A DNA stretch of 64,000 nucleotides, from positions 1,302,001-1,366,000 of the forward strand of contig CP069300.1 in assembly GCA_016839165.1 (NCBI GenBank), read 5' to 3'. Below are positions 1 to 7,376 of the stretch, in pieces. The notes beneath the pieces are model-generated. The model searched no databases. It saw only the letters and a program-made list of their open reading frames with translations, and was not told the DNA's origin. This DNA is from Bradyrhizobium sp. PSBB068. Lineage in GTDB: Bacteria; Pseudomonadota; Alphaproteobacteria; Rhizobiales; Xanthobacteraceae. How positions within the stretch are numbered: position 1 is the first letter of the stretch; each line of letters begins with the position of its first letter. The position numbers were made by a program, and so were the translations under genes.

Positions 1-228
1 CGCCTTCTGCTTCAGTTCGGTGAGGAAGCGATCGAAGCTCTGCCCATTGTGGCAGGACGCAGCGCGGGGCTGCGCCACGGTGGCCGGGCGCGCCCTGGAC
101 GGGCCCGGACCCGCGGGGTTGGACAGCGGCTGCTGCGCCGAGGCAAGGGACGAGACGAGTGAGGAGAGTGCCAGCGCTCCCGCGATCGCTGCGATCCTGA
201 TCGGGGCGCGGAGTGGGCATGCTGGCAT
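1..228 (-). CDS. Lytic murein transglycosylase, N-terminal fragment
   Basis: The reading frame runs off the left edge, so only 76 N-terminal codons are present. The ATG at 228-226 opens a signal peptide (IRIAAIAGALALSSLVSSLASA, cut before QQP). A GTG three codons upstream (237-235) is an alternative start. After a Pro/Ala-rich linker comes C-H-N-G-Q-S-F-D-R-F-L-T-E-L-K-Q-K-A. This resembles the Cys and F-x-x-W/F-L-x-x-x-K-x-x-A opening of MltB-type periplasmic lytic transglycosylases, which cleave peptidoglycan glycan strands. The catalytic domain lies outside the window, so the family call is an inference from the leader and this motif. It is divergent from the histidine kinase at 414. Confidence 0.5.
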   Translation of the reverse strand, partial: MPACPLRAPIRIAAIAGALALSSLVSSLASAQQPLSNPAGPGPSRARPATVAQPRAASCHNGQSFDRFLTELKQKA

Positions 229-413
229 CGATGTCACCGGCTGAAAAAGGGGGAAGTGGCCCAAACTGCATACACCAGGGCAACACCAGGCAACAACGGG
301 GAGGCCGCTCCCGGGCCATTTGGGCTTCGGCAGCCTGGACGGTCGCCGCTATGATTGGGCGAAGTGATTCGCGGGCAGGGGTGTCGGCGGATCGATCACG
401 CCCGGAGGGACCC

Positions 414-2069
414 ATGTGGAGTTTTCTCGAGCGTCTGTTGGATTCGTCGACGTTTTCGCCACACGGCATCTGCCTGTTGTGGGAACCGGAGCTGATCTGG
501 CTCCACGTGATTTCAGACGCCATCATTGCCGCTTCGTATTTCTCGATCCCGTTTGCGCTCGCGATCCTCGTCTCCAAGCGGCGCGACATCCAGTTTGGCT
601 GGATGGCCTGGCCGTTCGCCGCCTTCATCCTCGCCTGCGGCCTCACGCATGTATTCTCGATCTATACGTTGTGGGTGCCGATCTACGGCCTCGAAGGCCT
701 GGTCAAGGCGCTGACCGCGATCGCCTCGATCGTCACCGCGGTACTGCTGTGGCCGCTGATCCCGCGGATCCTGGCGATCCCGACCGAGGCGCAGCTGCGC
801 GAGGCGCATGTCGCGCTCGCGGAGGAAGGACGCCAGCGCCAGCGCTCGGAATTCCTTCTCGAGCGTTTCCGCGAGGCGGAGGCCAACGAGAGCACGATCC
901 GCCAGGCACAGAAGATGGAAGCCGTCGGCCAGCTCACCGGCGGCATCGCGCACGACTTCAACAACATCCTCACCGTCATCACCGGCACCATCGACATCCT
1001 CGCCGAGGCGGTCACCCACAACCGCCAGCTCACCGAGATCACCGGATTGATCCGCGACGCCGCCGAGCGCGGCGCATCGCTGACGCGACACCTGCTGGCG
1101 TTTGCGCGCAAGCAGCCGCTGCAGCCGAGCGACGTCGACGTCAACGCGCTGATGGTCGACACCATCGAGCTGCTGCGACCGACCATCGGCGACCATGTCG
1201 ATATCGATTTCCGCCCGATGCCCGATCTGCCGCACGCGCTGGTCGATGCCAACCAGCTCGTCACCGCGATCATCAATCTCGCGCTGAACGCGCGCGACGC
1301 GATGCCGAAGGGCGGACGGCTCACGATCGAGACCCGCACCGCCGAGCTCAAGCCGTCCGACGTGCACGGCCATGACGGGCTTGCCGCCGGCGTCTATGTC
1401 GTGATCGCGTTGATCGACAACGGTCAGGGCATCGCGGAAGCCGATCTGGCAAAAGTGTTCGAGCCGTTCTTCACCACCAAGGACGTCGGCAAGGGCACCG
1501 GCCTGGGCTTGAGCATGGTCTACGGCTTCGTCAAGCAATCCAACGGCCACATCGTGCTCGACAGCGAGCTCGGCCGCGGCACCAAGGTCATGCTGTTCCT
1601 GCCGCGTGCGGCGGCGGTCGCGGCGGCCGCGGCGCCGCCCGAGCGGCGGCAGCCGGAGATGCGCGGCGCGCAGGAGATCGTGCTGGTGGTCGAGGACGAC
1701 AAGCTGGTGCGCTCCTACGTGCTGACCCAGATCGAGAGCCTCGGTTACACCACGCTGTCGGCAAAGAATGGCCCGGAAGCGTTGGCCGTGCTCGACAGCG
1801 GCGCGCCGGTCGACCTCCTGTTCACCGACGTCATCATGCCCGGTGCGATGAACGGGCGCGACCTCGCCACCGAGGCCGAGAAGCGGCGGCCCGGCCTGCG
1901 CGTGCTGTTCACGTCGGGCTACACTGAGAACGCCATCGACCAGGACGGCAAGCTCGAGCAGGGCATCCTGTTCCTCGGAAAGCCCTACAGCCGGGCCCAG
2001 CTCGCCCGCATGCTGCGGGTCGCGCTGCGCGAGAAGGAGGCGCGGCACGCGCAGGAGCCGGCAGAGTAG
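414..2069 (+). CDS. Hybrid histidine kinase with ethylene-receptor-like transmembrane sensor
   Basis: 551 aa. I chose the ATG at 414 because GGAGGG sits five bases before it; longer forms only add low-quality sequence. Residues 1-110 hold three membrane segments. Asp35, Tyr42, Ile45, Pro46, Ile72, Cys75 and His79 match the spacing of the ethylene/copper-site residues D25, Y32, I35, P36, I62, C65 and H69 of plant ETR1. A short coiled linker leads to HisKA (phospho-His about 180 in GGIAHDFNN), an HATPase domain (DNGQGI, GKGTGLGLS), an Ala-rich linker and a C-terminal receiver (phospho-Asp about 472 in LLFTDVIMPG, Lys in LGKPYS). No GAF domain is present. It is probably an inner-membrane sensor. 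The ligand is inferred, and the downstream partner is unknown. No cognate response-regulator gene is adjacent. Confidence 0.88.
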   Translation: MWSFLERLLDSSTFSPHGICLLWEPELIWLHVISDAIIAASYFSIPFALAILVSKRRDIQFGWMAWPFAAFILACGLTHVFSIYTLWVPIYGLEGLVKALTAIASIVTAVLLWPLIPRILAIPTEAQLREAHVALAEEGRQRQRSEFLLERFREAEANESTIRQAQKMEAVGQLTGGIAHDFNNILTVITGTIDILAEAVTHNRQLTEITGLIRDAAERGASLTRHLLAFARKQPLQPSDVDVNALMVDTIELLRPTIGDHVDIDFRPMPDLPHALVDANQLVTAIINLALNARDAMPKGGRLTIETRTAELKPSDVHGHDGLAAGVYVVIALIDNGQGIAEADLAKVFEPFFTTKDVGKGTGLGLSMVYGFVKQSNGHIVLDSELGRGTKVMLFLPRAAAVAAAAAPPERRQPEMRGAQEIVLVVEDDKLVRSYVLTQIESLGYTTLSAKNGPEALAVLDSGAPVDLLFTDVIMPGAMNGRDLATEAEKRRPGLRVLFTSGYTENAIDQDGKLEQGILFLGKPYSRAQLARMLRVALREKEARHAQEPAE

Positions 2070-2314
2070 GCGTGAGATTCGCAGCAGGCGTGAAGCCCGG
2101 CTGAAGCGAAGCGTAATCCGGCGCAATCTGTCCGCTGTGAGATAGTCCCGGATTGTGCTGCGCGTCATTCGGGTCACGGATCGCCGCACATGACCAATCG
2201 TTAATCCGCGCCGCGTCGCTGCGACGCACGACGTCCCCTTGCGGTTTCAGCGGTAAAATCCCTACCTGAGCGGCGTCGGTTGTGGCAGCATTCCGCTGCC
2301 GCCCGGGAACCACG

Positions 2315-3247
2315 ATGAACTATTTTCGCACCGCGCTTCTGCTTGCCGGCCTCACCGCGCTGTTCATGGGCGTCGGCTATCTGATCGGCGGCGGCACCGG
2401 CGCCGTGATCGCGCTGGTCGTCGCGGCTGCGACAAATCTGTTCACCTACTGGAATTCCGATCGCATGGTGCTGTCGATGTACGGCGCCCATCAGGTCGAT
2501 GCGCGCAGTGCGCCCGATCTCCACAATCTGGTCGCCGAGCTGGCGCAGCGCGCGAGCCTGCCGATGCCGCGGGTGTTCGTGATGGACGAGGCACAGCCCA
2601 ATGCGTTTGCGACCGGCCGCAATCCGGAGAACGCGGCGGTTGCCGTCACGACGGGGTTGATGCAGCAACTCAGCCGCGAGGAGCTCGCCGGCGTGATCGC
2701 GCACGAGCTCGCGCATATCAAGCATCACGACACGCTGACCATGACGATCACGGCGACGATCGCCGGCGCGATCTCGATGCTGGCGCAGTTCGGCATGTTC
2801 TTCGGCGGCAACCGCAACAACAACGGCCCCGGCATCATAGGCTCGATCGCGATGATGATCCTGGCGCCGCTCGGCGCCATGCTGGTGCAGATGGCGATCA
2901 GCCGCACCCGCGAATACGCCGCTGACAATTATGGCGCGCGCATCGTCGGGCAGCCGATGTGGCTGGCGTCCGCGCTCGCCAAGATCGAGAATTCGGCGCA
3001 TCACGTGCCGAACATGGAAGCGGAGCGCAATCCGGCCACCGCGCACATGTTCATCATCAACCCGCTGTCGGGCCATGGCGTCGACAATCTGTTCGCGACC
3101 CATCCTTCGACGGCCAACCGTATCGCCGCGCTGCAGCAGCTCGCCGCCGAGCTCGGCACCCAGACCGCACCGCGTCCGGCCGGCGCGACCTATCCGCCGC
3201 GCAGCCCGTGGGGCGGTGCCTCAGGCCAGCGCGGGCCGTGGGGTTAG
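2315..3247 (+). CDS. htpX: Membrane zinc metalloprotease HtpX (M48B)
   Basis: 310 aa. HtpX is an inner-membrane protease that degrades misfolded membrane proteins together with FtsH. Visible features are two N-terminal membrane segments (about residues 5-45), the zinc site HELAH at about 130-134, two further hydrophobic segments after it, and the third-ligand region [10 protein letters not shown]. The start ATG at 2315 gives [12 protein letters not shown], typical of HtpX; the longer frame upstream has no family resemblance. The C-terminus is Gly/Pro-rich and ends in GPWG, a motif also found in the second M48 protein at 40003-41247. It stands alone between the histidine kinase and a convergent aldo/keto reductase. 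Confidence 0.95.
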   Translation: MNYFRTALLLAGLTALFMGVGYLIGGGTGAVIALVVAAATNLFTYWNSDRMVLSMYGAHQVDARSAPDLHNLVAELAQRASLPMPRVFVMDEAQPNAFATGRNPENAAVAVTTGLMQQLSREELAGVIAHELAHIKHHDTLTMTITATIAGAISMLAQFGMFFGGNRNNNGPGIIGSIAMMILAPLGAMLVQMAISRTREYAADNYGARIVGQPMWLASALAKIENSAHHVPNMEAERNPATAHMFIINPLSGHGVDNLFATHPSTANRIAALQQLAAELGTQTAPRPAGATYPPRSPWGGASGQRGPWG

Positions 3248-3290
3248 AGCAACATAGGATCAGGTTGAACAGCGGCCGCGAAGGCGGTGC

Positions 3291-3316
3291 GTCCCTCTCC
3301 CGCTTGCGGGGGAGGC
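3291..3316. repeat. Short CTCCCGCTTGCGGGGGAG palindrome fragment
   Basis: A small inverted repeat (ctctcccgc/gcgggggag) between the ends of htpX and the convergent aldo/keto reductase gene. The same unit starts the larger repeat at 58171-58320. It could form a hairpin in either transcript. Confidence 0.6.
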
Positions 3317-3363
3317 GCAGCGAGTTCGTCGCCAGAGCGATTCAACTAAAATTCATCCCGCCG

Positions 3364-4314
3364 TTACGCGCTCGCGGCATCCAGCCGTGAGACCTGGTCC
3401 TTGCTCAGCTCGAGCTTCGCCGCCGCGACCAGCGTTGCGACCTGCTCGGGCTTGGTGGCGCTGGCGATCGGCGCGGTGATGCCGGGCTTCGCCATCAGCC
3501 AGGCGAGCGCGACCGCGGCCGGCTCGGCGCGCTGTTCCGCGGCGACCTCGTCGAGAGTGGCGAGGATGCGCATGCCACGCGGGTTCATGTACCTTGGAAC
3601 GCTGCGCGCGCCGCGCGGGCTCTTGGCGAAGTCGGCCTCCGAGCGATATTTGCCGGTCAGGAATCCCGCGGCCAGCGAGAAGAACGTGATCACGCCGACG
3701 TCGTTCTCCACGCAGACGCGTTGCAGCGCGCCTTCATAGCTCGATCGTTCCGCCAGGCTGTATTCGGGCTGCATGCTCTCATAGCGGGGCAGCCCGTTCG
3801 CTTTGGCAATATCCAGCGCGCTCTTGAGCCGCTCTGCCGAAAAGTTCGAGGCGCCGATCGCCCTGATCTTGCCGGCCTTGATCAGTTTGTCATAGGCCGC
3901 GAGCGTCTCCTCCTGCGGCGTGGTCTCGTCGTCCTTGTGCGACTGGTAGAGATCGATGATGTCGGTCTGCAGCCGCCGCAGCGAGTCCTCGACCGCGCGG
4001 GCGATGTAATCCGGCTTCAGCCCGACATTGCCGCCTCCCATGTCCATGCCGACCTTGGTGGCGAGAATGATGCGGTCGCGGTTGCCGCGCGTCTTCATCC
4101 ACTTGCCGATGATTGTCTCGGACTCGCCGCCGTGATGGCCCGGCACCCAGCGCGAATAGACGTCGGCCGTATCCAGGAACGTCAGCCCCTGATCGAGCAC
4201 GGTGTCGAGCAGGCGAAAGGATGAAGCCTCATCCACCGTCCAGCCGAACACGTTGCAGCCGAAGCAAAGAGGAGGGACGGTGAGGCCGGAGCGGCCGAGC
4301 GGACGATGCTTCAT
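3364..4314 (-). CDS. Aldo/keto reductase
   Basis: 316 aa, a cytosolic NADPH-dependent oxidoreductase of the AKR superfamily (YajO/Tas-like subgroup). The start at 4314 gives MKHRPLGRSGL, the usual opening strand of this family; the longer frame adds 22 unrelated residues. Catalytic tetrad candidates are Asp and Tyr in LDTADVYSRW, Lys in ILATKVG and His in DLYQSHKDD. The GASNFS and C-terminal cofactor-binding region are present. The substrate cannot be told from sequence. It is convergent with htpX, with no operon partners. Confidence 0.9.
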   Translation of the reverse strand: MKHRPLGRSGLTVPPLCFGCNVFGWTVDEASSFRLLDTVLDQGLTFLDTADVYSRWVPGHHGGESETIIGKWMKTRGNRDRIILATKVGMDMGGGNVGLKPDYIARAVEDSLRRLQTDIIDLYQSHKDDETTPQEETLAAYDKLIKAGKIRAIGASNFSAERLKSALDIAKANGLPRYESMQPEYSLAERSSYEGALQRVCVENDVGVITFFSLAAGFLTGKYRSEADFAKSPRGARSVPRYMNPRGMRILATLDEVAAEQRAEPAAVALAWLMAKPGITAPIASATKPEQVATLVAAAKLELSKDQVSRLDAASA

Positions 4315-4707
4315 GAGTGTTCTTTCGCTTGTTCTTGGTGATAGGCCCAGGAGACTGAGGCAGTTCGGCCTTGTTTGCAAGGCGCTGTGCCGGTTGAACG
4401 ACCTGAGGTGAAGTCAGCAGGGATCAGTTGGAAGACATCGGGCGTGCGTCAGGTCAACCTCGCTGCCCCTCAGTCCGCGTCATCGAATGATTTCGTCGCA
4501 GCACCTGAACGCGATTTCATTTGTCGTGCACTTGATGTAGATTGTGCGGCGAGCTGCCACCGGTTACGCCGAACTCCGGAGAATGCGCGGCAGCGCCCAT
4601 GGCCATCGGCAGGCCCTTTCTTCTTCATTTCAGTACGAAATCCTCTTCTGCCTGGGCGACGCCCGAGTGAACGCCTTTTTCATTCCCAGCCAAATGGAGC
4701 AATTGCC
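4315..4707. other. Intergenic region between divergent aldo/keto reductase and GYD genes
   Basis: About 390 bases with no convincing reading frame. It must carry promoters for both flanking genes. A TTGTCG / TGTAGATT pair near 4520-4545 is a possible sigma-70-like promoter for the rightward gene, but the match is weak. No repeat or RNA structure was recognised. Confidence 0.4.
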
Positions 4708-5043
4708 ATGCATTTCTGCTTCTCAGGGGAATACACGCCGCGTGCGATCAACAACATCATGGAGAACCCGGCGACCAATCGATACGAGGCCGCCAAGAAG
4801 CTGATCGAGGCGGGCGGAGGCAAGTTGATTTCGATGTACAGCACGTCGGTCGATGGTCCCGGCGTGATGGTGATCTTCGACGTGCCGGATCCGACCGTCG
4901 CGCCTGCCATCAGCGGCGTGGTGGTGGCGGCCGGCGCCATGCAGAACGTGAAGCTGGTCCGGCTGTTTACCCCGGACGAGATCAAGGTGGTGCGTCAGCA
5001 CGCAAGCAAGCTCAAGGCAGTCTACTCGCCGCCGGGCAGCTGA
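4708..5043 (+). CDS. GYD domain-containing protein
   Basis: 111 aa, the usual size for the GYD family of small ferredoxin-fold-like proteins, which have no firmly assigned role. The start ATG at 4708 follows GGAG at 4696-4699 and gives MHFCFSGEYT. The open frame extends far upstream but that part is not protein-like. Visible features are the N-terminal strand, a helix with RYEAAKKLIEAGGGKL, and VMVIFDVPD where family members carry the G-Y-D/DxPD region. It has no signal peptide or membrane segment and is monocistronic. Confidence 0.8.
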   Translation: MHFCFSGEYTPRAINNIMENPATNRYEAAKKLIEAGGGKLISMYSTSVDGPGVMVIFDVPDPTVAPAISGVVVAAGAMQNVKLVRLFTPDEIKVVRQHASKLKAVYSPPGS

Positions 5044-5447
5044 CGGCGACGACCGACCAAACGCGGCGCAGATCGATCTGATGGCCGATGTCACTCTCGC
5101 GCGGCGGCGCTTCACGGCGCCCCGCGCGGAGACGGGGGCCGTTGCGCGCCGCTGATCCGGGGCGCGTCAACGGATGGGCATTAGCTCAGGCGGACGTCGC
5201 GCGCGCATGCTGGCTCGCATAGCCCCGGCCGGTTGTGCCGTCGCATGACGTCCGCCTCCTCGCTCGCCGCGCGTCACCGATTCACGACGATGCCGTAGCG
5301 CACGCATCGGCTGCGGTGTATGTACAGAAATTACCGACGTGCGGTTGGCGCGGCGACGTCGGGCGGAATTGGGGTCTGAAGGTGCATCACTCGGTTTTGA
5401 TTTCAGGCCGCACGGCATTGGCGGCGCGCGCGCAACTGCCTGCCCGC
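5044..5447. other. Intergenic region, no gene recognised
   Basis: About 400 bases between the GYD gene and the serine peptidase. An in-frame extension of the peptidase gene upstream exists but lacks a good start or a recognisable domain. I see no tRNA, hairpin terminator or repeat family member. The AT-richer stretch around 5318-5335 could hold the peptidase promoter. Confidence 0.35.
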
Positions 5448-6194
5448 ATGATCCGGCTGGCCTGCAGTATCGTGATCGGTTGTACGCTCACCGGCTTGGC
5501 GCCGCGCGAGGCCGCGGCGCAGGTGCCATTCTCCCTGTTTCAACCGGCGCGACAGATGGAGGCGGCGAAGCCGCTGGCCCGTGACGTCACCGCTCCGCCG
5601 ACGGTCAGCCAGCGGCTCGACGGCACCGCGTTCTTTGTCGACGATCTCGGGCACATGCTGACCGCGCGTCATGCGGTCGCGGACTGCGCCCGCATCGTGG
5701 TCAGCAAGGAGGGCCGCGCGGTCGCGGCGCGCGTGGTGGCGCTGGCTACCACCGACATCGCGTTGATCAAGGTCCCGCGCACGCTGGGCCTTGCGGCGGT
5801 ATTCCCGCGTGCAACTGCGTCGGTGGCCAACGATATGGTCTTTGCCGAAGCCTATGATCGCCTGAAGCCGATGCTTGCGCATGGCGGCGCGCTCGGCAAT
5901 GCGTTCGTCGACAGCACCCAGCACGATCCCGCGCATCTCGTGCTGCGCTCCAATGTCACCTTCGGCACCAGCGGTGCGCCGGTGCTGGATTCCCGTGGCC
6001 TAGTGGAGGGTGTGGTCAGCCGGCGGACCACGATCGATCGTGTGCTGGCGGTCGATGCGGCGCACGCCAAATCCTTTCTTTCCGCGCATGGCATCCGCGT
6101 CCAGGAAGACGACCGGCCGCAGATGAGCGGCACCGCCTCGCGGGCGCATCGCGCCGCCAGCATCTCGGCGCGCGTCACATGCCTGCAACAATGA
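5448..6194 (+). CDS. Exported trypsin-like serine peptidase
   Basis: 248 aa. The ATG at 5448 starts a clean signal peptide (MIRLACSIVIGCTLTGLAP, cut near EAAA/Q). The mature part is a compact S1-type fold: GTAFFVDDLGHMLTARHAV (catalytic His), TTDIALIKV (catalytic Asp) and FGTSGAPVLDSRG (catalytic Ser in GTSGAP). It has no PDZ domain, so it is not a DegP-type enzyme. It is probably a periplasmic protease with unknown substrate. The next small exported protein gene starts 78 bases downstream and may be co-transcribed. Confidence 0.8.
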   Translation: MIRLACSIVIGCTLTGLAPREAAAQVPFSLFQPARQMEAAKPLARDVTAPPTVSQRLDGTAFFVDDLGHMLTARHAVADCARIVVSKEGRAVAARVVALATTDIALIKVPRTLGLAAVFPRATASVANDMVFAEAYDRLKPMLAHGGALGNAFVDSTQHDPAHLVLRSNVTFGTSGAPVLDSRGLVEGVVSRRTTIDRVLAVDAAHAKSFLSAHGIRVQEDDRPQMSGTASRAHRAASISARVTCLQQ

Positions 6195-6272
6195 CCGACT
6201 AGTTGCTCCCGGATCGATGCTTGCGCGTCGTCCTGTCAGCCTGCTGCCTGCGGTCAACCCTTGTCCAGAACC

Positions 6273-6704
6273 ATGCTCATCTTGCGGGGCACGCTTGTGC
6301 TCTCGTTCGGCCTGCTGATCCTTTCCCCAGCGCCGAGCCGTGCCCAGAACCTCGACTTTCGCAATCCCGAACAGGCGCCGCCGTCCTGGGCGCAATTTGC
6401 CAAGCTGGTCAAATACCGGTTCGAAGAGTGGGTCGCGGCCGACGAGACGGTCGCCAATCGCTTCCGCAACTGGGTCATCGAGAATTCCGGCAAAGAGAAC
6501 GGACCGCCGCCAACGCTCGTGGTCCGTGCCTGGCTCAACCCGGACGGCACCGTCGAGCGCGTCACCTTTCCCGCGTTCAATGACGCCGGCGCGACCGAGG
6601 ACCTGCGTACCATCCTGAAGCGCGGCAATGTCGGCGAGGCACCACCGCCCGAAATGCTGCAGCCGCTCAACCTGCGCTTCTCGCTCAATCTGAAGAAACC
6701 CTGA
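6273..6704 (+). CDS. Exported protein with TonB-C-like domain
   Basis: 143 aa from the ATG at 6273; a TTG four codons earlier (6261) is also possible. An N-terminal signal peptide (MLILRGTLVLSFGLLIL, cut near SRA/Q) precedes a domain with LVVRAWLNPDGTVERVTFPAFND and a conserved end (APPPEMLQPLNLRFSL). This resembles the beta-strand/helix layout of TonB or TolA C-terminal domains, but there is no transmembrane anchor or Pro-rich linker, so an energy-transducing role is doubtful. It lies in probable operon with the serine peptidase. The call rests on motif resemblance only. Confidence 0.6.
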   Translation: MLILRGTLVLSFGLLILSPAPSRAQNLDFRNPEQAPPSWAQFAKLVKYRFEEWVAADETVANRFRNWVIENSGKENGPPPTLVVRAWLNPDGTVERVTFPAFNDAGATEDLRTILKRGNVGEAPPPEMLQPLNLRFSLNLKKP

Positions 6705-6732
6705 GCGGCTTCGACCACGCGTCCATCCTCTC

Positions 6733-6835
6733 GTCATTCCGGGGCGTGCGAAGCACGAGCCCGGAATCCATTTACCCACAATCCCTTGGGGCTCGATGGA
6801 TTCCGGGTTCTCGCTTCGCGAGCCCCGGAAATGAC
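6733..6835. repeat. Palindromic repeat, GTCATTCCGGGG family (copy 1)
   Basis: Begins GTCATTCCGGGGCG and ends CCCCGGAATGAC, with inner arms CCCGGAATCCA and TGGATTCCGGG. Related copies lie at 43080, 55499 and 58908. It sits just after the small exported protein gene and can fold into a long hairpin. Confidence 0.85.
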
Positions 6836-6930
6836 GGGAAGGGGTGAAACAAGTTGCGCCGACGGGCAACTCAGCAAGGCCTGTCAATCAATGCTGATGT
6901 GTGTCTCACCGACTGCGCGACAAATTCGGT

Positions 6931-7064
6931 GTCGTTCCGGCCTGGTGCGCAATTGCGCAGGGGACCCATAACCACCAATGCTACTTGTTGTGCGATGTTG
7001 GAATCACGAGTCTCGCCTACAATGTCAGTCACGGAGTATGGGTCCCGGCCTTCGCCGGAACGAC
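6931..7064. repeat. Palindromic repeat, GTCGTCCCGGC family (copy 1, variant)
   Basis: The left arm is GTCGTTCCGGC...GGGACCCATA and the right arm is TATGGGTCCCGGCC...CCGGAACGAC. The left arm is interrupted by a block containing the palindrome TGCGCAATTGCGCA, which also occurs in the other-family copy at 55499-55623. The right arm ends 16 bases before the HiPIP start codon, so it lies in that gene's leader. The stretch 6705-7080 holds only these two repeats. Confidence 0.8.
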
Positions 7065-7080
7065 GCATGGGGTGAACACC

Positions 7081-7338
7081 ATGGCCAAACAGCAACGCGG
7101 ACCTTCGCGCCGCACTTTCGTTCGCGCTGCCATCGCGGTACTTCCCGCCGCGCTCCTGCTGCGAACCGCTTCCGCCTCCGACAGGATGACAAAACTGCAG
7201 GCCGAATATCAGGACACGCCGAACGGCATCTACTCCTGTGGCTCGTGCACGCTGTTCGTCGCGCCCGACGGCTGTAAGGTGGTCGAGGGTGCGATCAGCA
7301 AGGACGGCTGGTGCAAGGCCTTTGCCGCAGTGGATTGA
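7081..7338 (+). CDS. High-potential iron-sulfur protein (HiPIP), Tat-exported
   Basis: 85 aa. HiPIPs are small periplasmic electron carriers with one [4Fe-4S] cluster, usually between the bc1 complex and a terminal acceptor. A twin-arginine leader (SRRTFVRA, hydrophobic stretch to about residue 30, cut near ASA/S) is followed by four Cys at 53, 56, 65 and 78 (C-x2-C-x8-C-x12-C) with the family ending WCKAF. The second spacing is shorter than in classic HiPIPs, so this is a compact form. The ATG at 7081 follows GGGGTG. It is convergent with the XRE regulator gene. Confidence 0.88.
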   Translation: MAKQQRGPSRRTFVRAAIAVLPAALLLRTASASDRMTKLQAEYQDTPNGIYSCGSCTLFVAPDGCKVVEGAISKDGWCKAFAAVD

Positions 7339-7376
7339 ACCACCCTCCCTCTCCAGGGGAGGATAAGAAGGCGAGA

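Noticed and set aside
5167..5230. A GGGCATTAGCTCAGGCGGAC stretch reminiscent of a tRNA D-arm
   Set aside because: No anticodon arm, T-arm (GGTTCGAAT) or acceptor pairing follows within tRNA length.
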